Shown here in pieces: positions 57,501 to 64,000 of a DNA stretch of 64,000 nucleotides (positions are counted from its first letter, which is position 1; every line of letters starts with the position of its first letter). The notes under the pieces are model-generated. The model saw only the letters and a list, made by a program, of their open reading frames with translations. It ran no database searches and was not told where the DNA came from. Made by a program: the position numbers and the translations under genes. The DNA is taken from assembly GCA_963978905.1 (NCBI GenBank), contig OZ022261.1, positions 23,681,686-23,745,685 on the forward strand, read 5' to 3'. This DNA comes from Trichostrongylus colubriformis (Eukaryota; Nematoda; Chromadorea; Rhabditida; Trichostrongylidae).

Positions 57501-57848
57501 CATAGATGGGTCCCAGCTCGTGTTCTACACCGGCATGGACGCGCCTCATACGACATAATGGTTCAAGGAGACCACGTCAACCATCAACCACGCCCTCGAG
57601 CCTCAATGGAAGTGGAATCCAACCTGATGACTGCCTTCGACGTACCATTCCCGTCAACTTCGCCTTCGACTACAGCAGCAGTTGCTCCGACAAGGACGAC
57701 TACCATGACGACAACTGCACCCGAAGTGCCTCCCGCGACCACACACCGTCGATCGATCAGGACTCGACGTCCTCCGGGTTTTTCTTTTCAGATTGACCCG
57801 TACGCCAAGTCGTACCGGAGCAGTCAACCTTCCCCGATCAGTGCCTAG
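54571..57848 (+). pseudogene. Pol remnant: protease, RT, RNase H, integrase
   Basis: Visible motifs are LDTGADVAII of an aspartic protease (about 54,775), FSQIDFADAY of RT, YLDD (about 55,647), AADASEYGIGAAI of RNase H (about 56,087), and an integrase zinc-finger remnant near 56,740-56,880. HFDFAGPL and SDNGTQFTS carry the integrase Asp residues and HPQSSGQAERF the Glu (57,177). Stops occur at 55,348 and 56,992 and frames shift near 55,590 and 55,700; the element cannot be autonomous. Confidence 0.85.
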
Positions 57849-58000
57849 GTATTTGATTTTGCCACCCAGTGTTTTGACTGTGTACTTGACCAGGCTTTGA
57901 TCGGGCCTGAGAGGTATATAAACCCCACGGTTTGTATATGTATCATTCAACTCCAGTGCCTTCTAATAAATCTACTGCTGCAATTCTCAAGGACACAACA
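57833..58000 (+). repeat. 3' LTR, 5'-truncated
   Basis: The sequence is collinear with 53,585-53,752 without gaps, ends CAACA, but lacks the first 67 bases. No polypurine tract precedes it. A deletion spanning the tract and the LTR start explains both losses. Confidence 0.85.
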
Positions 58001-58005
58001 CATAA

Positions 58006-60394
58006 TACAAGTACATTTGCGGAGACTTCAATGCGATTCTCGGCAAGGACGCTCTTGCTTCCGTTCGCACCAGCCACCACGGACTCGCTGACTCGAGTAA
58101 CGACAATGGAGAACGCATGATAGACCTGCTGAACTGCTGTAACCTTCAGCACGGCGACAGCCTGTCCCCGAAGAAGCCCGCTAGGAGATGGACATGGGAA
58201 AGCCTCAACGGATCCACGCATACCGAGATCAACCACATGGTCACCATTCGGAGACGATTGTCACAGATGTGTCAGTTATCACAAACTTCTGCACGGGATC
58301 GGACCATCGTCTTCCACAAGCAAAGATTTAGCTCAGACCCCATGTCAAGAAGCGGGACAATCACCGACCGGTTGCACCGCGATTCCCCACATACATCACC
58401 GGGATCCTGGAGGCGACCGCCCGTCAACTGAACTGGAACACTGTCGCGACATCAACGAAGAACCAAGATGTGCAATAACATCCTCCAATGTGCATCGACA
58501 GCTGCCGAAAGATCTCTTACGTCAAGAGACCGTATTGATGCCACAGCCCGAGGACTGCTGAAGAAGAGAGTCGAGATCATTACAAACCCGACGGCTACAG
58601 CTCTGGAGAAGCTGACGATAAACAAGGCATGCCGTGTCGCAGTTCAGGAATCCATACGAAGATTCGGAAATGACAAGCTAAAGGAAAGTGCCCAGAAGAA
58701 AGTAAGCCTCGAGAGATGCAGGCAGGACCTGACGACGACACACACGGTCATTACAGCAATACGAGACCAGAACGGGCACCTCCAGACCAGCCAATCGAGG
58801 ATTGAAGATGTCGTCCAGAAGTTCTACACCGACCCCTTAAGCTCCAGAACCGTCATTAGCAGGACGCCCAACCCGCAAGCGGAGCACGTCGCCGACATCC
58901 TGCCATCAGAAATTCGCCACGCTATCAGACAGTTGAAACCGAAGACGGCCCCTGGACCTGACAAGAGAAGCGGAGACACTCTGAAGGCGTGCGGTGACAC
59001 CATCATCCACGAGCTCGCAGTGAGATTCAATCGGTATCACACAGAAGGCACAATTCCGGCGCTATGGAAGACGTCGAAGACTGTTCTCATCTTCAAGAAA
59101 GGAGACAGAAACGACATCAAGAACTACCGGCCGATCGCCCTTCTGTCACAGCTTTACAAGCTATTCTTCAAAGTACTGCTAAACCGGCTCGAACGAAGGC
59201 TAGACGAATTCAACCAGGAGAGCAAGCCGGATTCCGCAAAGGCATGCCTGCGCTGACCATATCCACGCTCTCACTCTCATCAAAAGTACAAGGAATACAA
59301 AATCTCGCTGCTACTCTGCTTCGTCGATTACGTCAAAGCATTCGACAGCGTCGAAACGAATGCAGTATGGAATGCACTCGCAGCAGCTGGCGTCGAGCAA
59401 AAGTATAGCGACATTCCCGAGGAATCCAATCGCGGGATGACGACGAGAATAACCATGTTCCACAAGGAGCTGGTGATTCCGATCGGCAATGGAGTGAATT
59501 AGGGAGACACCACTTCTCCCAAGTTATTCACCGCTGCCCTCCAAAATGCCATGACGAATCTCGAGTTGTCCAACAAAAGCGTCCGAATCGACGACAAGAA
59601 GCTCTCCAATCTGCGATTTGCAGACGATATCGTCCTGATCAGCAACGACGCCGCCGAGCTCAATAGATGCTCGACGATCTCAACGTGGCCAGCAAAGCCA
59701 TAGGACTCGAGATGAATCGCAGCAAGACCGACGTGATGCGAAACCAATGGGCTGACATGACGCCAATCCTCCTCGATGACGCAGAACTACCAGACGTGGA
59801 TCACAAAGTCTACCTGGGCCAAAATGTTACAATGGCGAACGAGCTGACCGTTGAGATAGGCAGAAGAAAAAGCCACTTGGGCAGCCATGGGAAACATCAA
59901 AGAAGCTGATCCCAGCGATCCCAAAATCCGAGCTCATCTATTCGACTCCACGGTGCTATCAGCTGTATGCTATGGCGCTGAGACATGGAGCAGCATGAAA
60001 ACCACGGCAACGATCATCACGAGATGCCAACGCGCCCTGGAAAGATGCCTCCTCAAAACGAACAGAAGAGAACAGTACCAGAAGAAACTACGCAGCGCAG
60101 ATCTACGACAACAATCCGGCATCAGAGACGCAGTCGAATACATCGACACCGCGAAACTGCGTTGGGCCGGGCACATCTCCAGGCTCACCGATGACCGGTG
60201 GACAAGCCGAACGACTTTCTGGTACCCGCAAGACGTCAAGAGGACGCTTGGTCGTCCTGCAACGCGCTGGAGCGACTCACTCAAGAAGTGCGGCACCCCC
60301 GACAAACATTGGTCTCAAGTTGCGGAGGACCGAACGATGGAAGACGTGTGCCCGCCGCTGCGCACAGCCGACTACGGGCTCCTAAGTATCCTAA
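58006..60394 (+). pseudogene. LINE endonuclease 3' half and reverse transcriptase
   Basis: The sequence resumes with CGDFNAILGKDA, then a linker, RT blocks (GPDKRSGDTLKACG, NYRPIALLSQLYKLF, GFRKGMPA, FVDYVKAFDSV, FADDIVLIS), and the C-terminal YGAETWSS and GRPATRWSD blocks. Frames shift near 58,120, 59,210, 59,300 and 59,640, and a TAG near 59,500 interrupts the frame where functional copies should read on. Confidence 0.85.
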
Positions 60395-60402
60395 GTAAGT
60401 AA

Positions 60403-60509
60403 TTTTTCCTGACATAGCCTGGCTGATTCAAACGAGCACGAAAAGACCAAAAACGAGCAAAACGTATAACACAGAAAAAGCAAAAACACTGAAAAACACT
60501 AGCAATTCG
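60403..60509 (-). repeat. Inverted partner of 51,005-51,118
   Basis: It begins immediately after the LINE 3' CTAAGTA repeats, so the LINE appears to have inserted at or in an existing copy of this repeat. Confidence 0.65.
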
Positions 60510-60535
60510 CTGCACAACGACGCAGAAATCAACCA

Positions 60536-61312
60536 CCCGAAAGTCTGATAGATAAGTCCGCACTCACGCGGTGTCGCGCGCGGCACACGCAGGAGCGTCT
60601 TCAACGAACCAAAGATGGAGGAAATTGAGGAAGCTGTGATTGGCGTGTTGTATAGAAGAGAGTAGCTAATAGAGTTGGGGTCGTGCGACAGATGAACACA
60701 GAAACTTCACAGTTGGCAGAGTAAACGATCGAGCAAGATGAGAATCGTTGCTCAACGCAGGTTCCAATGCTAAGATGATTTTGGCGATAAAATAGCTGTT
60801 GAATAAAGACTTTTTCTCATTCCTGCTAAGATTATGGTGTACAAAGCCTCGCGGACATGCGTCCTTCACCTTATTTTTTTCCTGCTGGCCGCGCCAAGTT
60901 TTTGCACGGGATGTAAGTCCTACTTCTACTCATCGAGCCCTATGAAATACCTGAACAACTTATGATCAGCAGTATACGGGAGAAGTATAAAATTGTCCCC
61001 GTAAGACTTTGTCGATAAATCTACGTGGTGCAGAAGGTGGAGGTTGGCAGAGGATTCAGGAAGGCATGATTTCAAGGCGTCGGCATCTTGGTGTATAGCC
61101 ATTATAAACAGACTGAAGATGGCTCTCAGAAGGAGAACCAGTGTAGGGCAACCTTTTTAGGTAATAGAAAAAGGTTGAACAAACATTTTCTACAATTCTA
61201 GCATTTTTAAGACTAAAGGGTGCATCTCGATCCTGGATTCTTTAAGGACTGCGCCTGCGTATGCCGCGCGCGACACCGGGTGAGGGCGTACTTATCTACC
61301 AGATTTTAGGGT
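60536..61312. mobile_element. TIR element, copy 2 of the 26.5 kb family
   Basis: Inverted ends AAAGTCTGATAGATAAGTCC and GGACTTATC-like complement (61,290-61,312), with GTCGCGCGCGGCA inside both arms, enclose an interior homologous to 26,521-27,258 but carrying about 100 extra bases around 61,010-61,150. Confidence 0.75.
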
Positions 61313-63013
61313 AGTAATATTTGGTGTACTGTAACGCAGAACGTGGGTGCGTGCGTGACTGCATATCTGACGACAGGGTACTGTAATCAAGCGCCGCGTC
61401 GGAAACATGTAAGTAATCTCGTCCGTTGCCTGCGTCATCTCTGCTCCTCTCCCGTGCCACTCTCCCTGTCTGCCTGTGAACGCAGCCACGCCCTGCCTGC
61501 GGTGGGTATGACCGCGACCTCTGCCTCGAGCGCGAACTCGCATTGAGGCTGGCTTGACTCAATGTGCCAGAGGAATTATGTCAATACATGGACTATTATT
61601 TTTCTCCAACCGCCCTTACAGGATAAGCTTCTTGAGTGTGGTTATTACAATTGTTTGTCACTTTCGCACTAGAGTTCAAATTACTCTTAAGTCGCCTTAC
61701 GTCGCGCAATTAGGAACACGATGGAACTATGATAGAATTTGTACTATTCATATTGCGTTGATCCAAAGTTTCACTTCTGCAAAGCAGTTCTAAATTGTTC
61801 AAAACCATAAAATTGCTTGATCATTTTATTATAGTCCTTATTCGGTTGCTTTGTCAATGGAAAGTTACACTGAATCTTGGTAATACCAGTATAATGCAGT
61901 TGGACTTTTTTCCTCAGTGCTCGAAAAAAACATTTTCTATCGAAGCATGAAGTTTCGTATGTAACATGATAAGTACAAAAAGAAGAAGGCAGATTCTACA
62001 CATTGTTAATGAATATCCCATATTAGGCAAAGCGGCCACTACGTAATTTGTGTGGTAATCAAAAGTGGCAAACGATCGGGACGATTACACTCAAGAAGCC
62101 CTTTCTACAACTACAAATGGTAGGAGGGGAAAGACCATATACCAGCAAAGCCTTCCAAACAGCTTGAAACACAAACCACTGCGGAGTGCTTGATAGGGCG
62201 TGGTCTACGGACCTGGCTGAGAGTTAGCAAACTCTTTCACCCCGCCACACACTTCCACTCTCGCCACTCAAGCCACGCCCTATCTACCGCTGCGAAATGA
62301 ACTGTATATTCGCGCCATTGCTACTTCGGGATCCAGACAAGGTCGAGGAGGTTGGCCGCGTCTCCGCGCAGTTTGCCGCGCAGGTCATCACATGTCATTC
62401 CGGACGAGCCAACAGCCACACACCCCATTCCTGTCCAGCTAGAACACGTCACGTCAGGAGACGGGGCCACGCCTCTCAGCGCGCGGCCCATTCACGAACG
62501 ATGTGAAGATGGCGGAGCCAGCTGAACCAGCGCTATAACGCCACAAGTCGCTTCGTCGTCTTGTCGTTGACACCCACCGCTTCCGCACGCACCGGGCAAC
62601 GTGGCGACAAGAATTTTTACGCAAGTGGCCATTTCATCGATAGAGAATAATGTATTTTATGGTTCTGATCTCTCACAACACCCACTACAGGGTCATCACA
62701 AAAGTATGCAAAGGTACAGTCCTGTTTACCACAGCACACCCATTTCCGATTGTCATCGAATACGTCACTAACTGTCCTTCCTGTTCTCGTACCCTAGGTT
62801 CAGAATTGGAGAAAAAACCATGAAAAAAATTTATTAGGAGACTTTCACCCAGAAGCGTTGAACGAGATAACCTCGTTGACGAAAAGAGAATAATTTCCAG
62901 AATGCTAACAGCAAAATAAAGCGCAGAATGTGTTAAAAACTCTTGAAATAGGTGAATATTGATTTGAAATTTGACCAATATAGATGTAGCGTGAAGGAAT
63001 TCGGAAGAATACA
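61313..63013. other. Unassigned, with a GC-rich segment
   Basis: An inverted pair (ATAGGGCGTGG at 62,195; CCACGCCCTAT at 62,272) and a GC-rich stretch to 62,620 are visible. No coding exon was recognised. Confidence 0.4.
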
Positions 63014-63015
63014 TA

Positions 63016-63940
63016 CAGGGTGGCTCCTAATTATTTGCGCATAGATTATTACTAATAACTTCAACAAAAAACAACGGTTACACAATCTGATACAACTTCT
63101 ATATAGAGCAGTGCATAATAATCATTCACTCGGGAAGATGTTCGAAATGAGCTCCTCTTGCAGTAATACAGGACTTCAGTCTCTCCTCCACCGACATCAC
63201 TGTGGGCCGCAGGAAGGTGACGTCGATATCGTCCCACTGCTTCTGAAGTGAAGCTTTGCGAGCTTTCAAACATTGGTGCTTAATTGAGGAGACCTTCTGC
63301 TGCAAGCAGCCCCACACAGCGATATCCATCGGATTCAGATCAGGCGAGTTAGGTGGCCAGAAGTACTTTGTCCAGTAGCCAGGGAAGTGACTCTCGCAGG
63401 ATGCCAGTGTGGATCTAGCAGAATGAGCAGGTGCCCAGTCCTGTTGGAGCAAGCATTGGCCACTGATAAAATTTTCAGCAGCCCAGGGGGGCCTTTGACT
63501 GTTATCTTCCCAAGGAACAAGATTTTATGAGGCTGTTAGCAGCGTTTAAGCCGGTTTTCGCAATTTCCAATTGGGGAGATCATAACTCGGCCCAAACTGT
63601 ATCTTTTCCCACAAAGTGAGCACCATTTGATTCGCTACACTTTTGGCAATATCATGGATACTTGCATATCTCATTTTGATGAAGGGCTGATGATTTATAG
63701 TGGGACGATTTCGACATCACTTTCCTGCGGCCCACAGTGATGTCGCACGTTGAGAGTGGAGTAGAGATTGAAGGCCTGTATTACTGCAAGAGGAGCTCAT
63801 TTCGAACATCTTCCCGAGTGAATGATTATTATGCACTGCTCTATATAGAAGTTGTATCAGATTGTGTAACCGTTGTATTTGTTGAAGTTATTAGTGATAG
63901 ACTACGCCAAACTACGCGCAAATAATTAGGAGCCACCCTG
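63016..63940 (-). mobile_element. maT-type Tc1/mariner element in fold-back form
   Basis: Ends CAGGGTGGCTCCTAATTATT and its complement are flanked by TA at 63,014 and 63,941. The inverted similarity extends about 210 bases inward, and the right arm repeats the 3' coding end of the transposase lying in the left half, so the element is an inverted duplicate of its own 3' end. Confidence 0.8.
63126..63452 (-). pseudogene. maT transposase C-terminal fragment (DD37D)
   Basis: The frame reads LQQDWAPAHSA, then WPPNSPDLNPMDIAVWG. The Asp of QQD and the Asp of NPMD are separated by 37 residues, the DD37D signature of maT transposases. The N-terminal DNA-binding and first catalytic Asp regions are missing, so it is inactive. 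Confidence 0.8.
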
Positions 63941-64000
63941 TAGATAATTGTCATGCACACCATATTCTAAGAAACGCAACAAGTATTCACATCGATAATA

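Larger units (their letters stand above)
53518..58000 (+). mobile_element. Ty3/gypsy-type LTR retrotransposon, decayed, inserted in the LINE
   Basis: A 235-bp left LTR and a 168-bp truncated right LTR flank gag and pol remnants in the order Gag, zinc knuckle, protease, RT, RNase H, integrase; integrase after RT/RNase H marks Ty3/gypsy. At least three frameshifts and four stops break the frames. There is no envelope-like frame. The LTR pair differs at about 7 of 168 positions by eye. Confidence 0.9.
52825..60401 (+). mobile_element. RTE-type LINE interrupted by an LTR retrotransposon
   Basis: Without the insertion the element is about 3.1 kb, normal for RTE. It has a GC-rich 5' leader, an apurinic endonuclease domain (FDIVALQETKS, VYAPTS, then GDFNA after the insertion), a reverse transcriptase with FADDIVLI at about 59,616, and a C-terminal LRWAGHISRLTDDRW block. 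It ends in short CTAAGTA repeats at 60,381-60,401, as RTE elements do. Frameshifts and an in-frame stop near 59,500 make it inactive. Confidence 0.88.

Noticed and set aside
53518..58000. Endogenous retrovirus with envelope
   Set aside because: The region after integrase is a short proline- and serine-rich frame without signal peptide or membrane segment; it is an LTR retrotransposon.
61292..61562. Arg-rich minus-strand frames
   Set aside because: Low-complexity composition in GC-rich sequence overlapping the edge of a TIR element; no support.
47..64000. CRISPR array, rRNA, bacterial operon or phage genes
   Set aside because: No regularly spaced short repeats, rRNA sequence, ribosome-binding sites or dense same-strand ORFs are present; the window is eukaryotic.

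Overview
This is eukaryotic DNA from a nematode, most likely a clade V strongylid (hookworm-like) worm. That placement is an inference. It rests on short exons of 83 to 176 bp with TTTNCAG-type acceptors, a P5B ATPase close to the Caenorhabditis CATP-5/6/7 group, and very dense repeats (RTE LINE, Ty3/gypsy, BEL/Pao, Penelope-like, mariner/maT, Mutator-type MITEs). There are no operons, CRISPR arrays, rRNAs or prokaryotic features.

Region 1 (82-16,576, minus strand): a split gene for a P5B-type (ATP13A / CATP family) lysosomal cation- or polyamine-transporting P-type ATPase. I could place 16 exons by translation, splice sites and exon phase, and a 17th tentatively. They cover the N-terminal cytosolic segment, the first core membrane helices, the actuator loop with TGES, the PPALP helix, the DKTGTLTE phosphorylation site, the KGSPE nucleotide-binding region and the TGDN segment. 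The C-terminal third lies left of base 1; the first coding exon(s) lie beyond about 16.6 kb and were not found. Introns are full of mobile DNA, including a 2-kb fold-back with tRNA-like sequences, a mariner remnant and several MITEs.

Region 2 (about 17-30 kb): MITEs, perfect palindromes, a fold-back flanked by mirrored TTA/TAA arrays, and minus-strand coding exons of one or more cellular genes I cannot name (20,448-21,225; 25,633-25,791; possibly 27,561-27,644).

Region 3 (30-45 kb): almost only dispersed repeats. These include a 750-bp duplicated non-autonomous element (34.4 and 41.3 kb), nested fold-backs at 39.8-41.2 kb, and a Mutator-like MITE with an intact 9-bp target duplication (43,510-43,750).

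Region 4 (45-61 kb): a retroelement cluster. A Penelope-like 3' fragment carries its GIY-YIG domain between 442-bp inverted arms. A BEL/Pao LTR plus gag remnant follows. Then an RTE-type LINE (52,825-60,401) is interrupted in its endonuclease domain by a decayed Ty3/gypsy element (53,518-58,000). Removing one 5-bp target copy restores the LINE frame.

Region 5 (61-64 kb): mostly unassigned sequence, ending with a maT-type (DD37D) Tc1/mariner element in fold-back form (63,016-63,940).

The most striking overall pattern is that unrelated element families repeatedly occur here as fold-backs (inverted duplicates). No undescribed multi-gene system is visible; the novelty lies in the repeat architecture and in the unassigned cellular exons.
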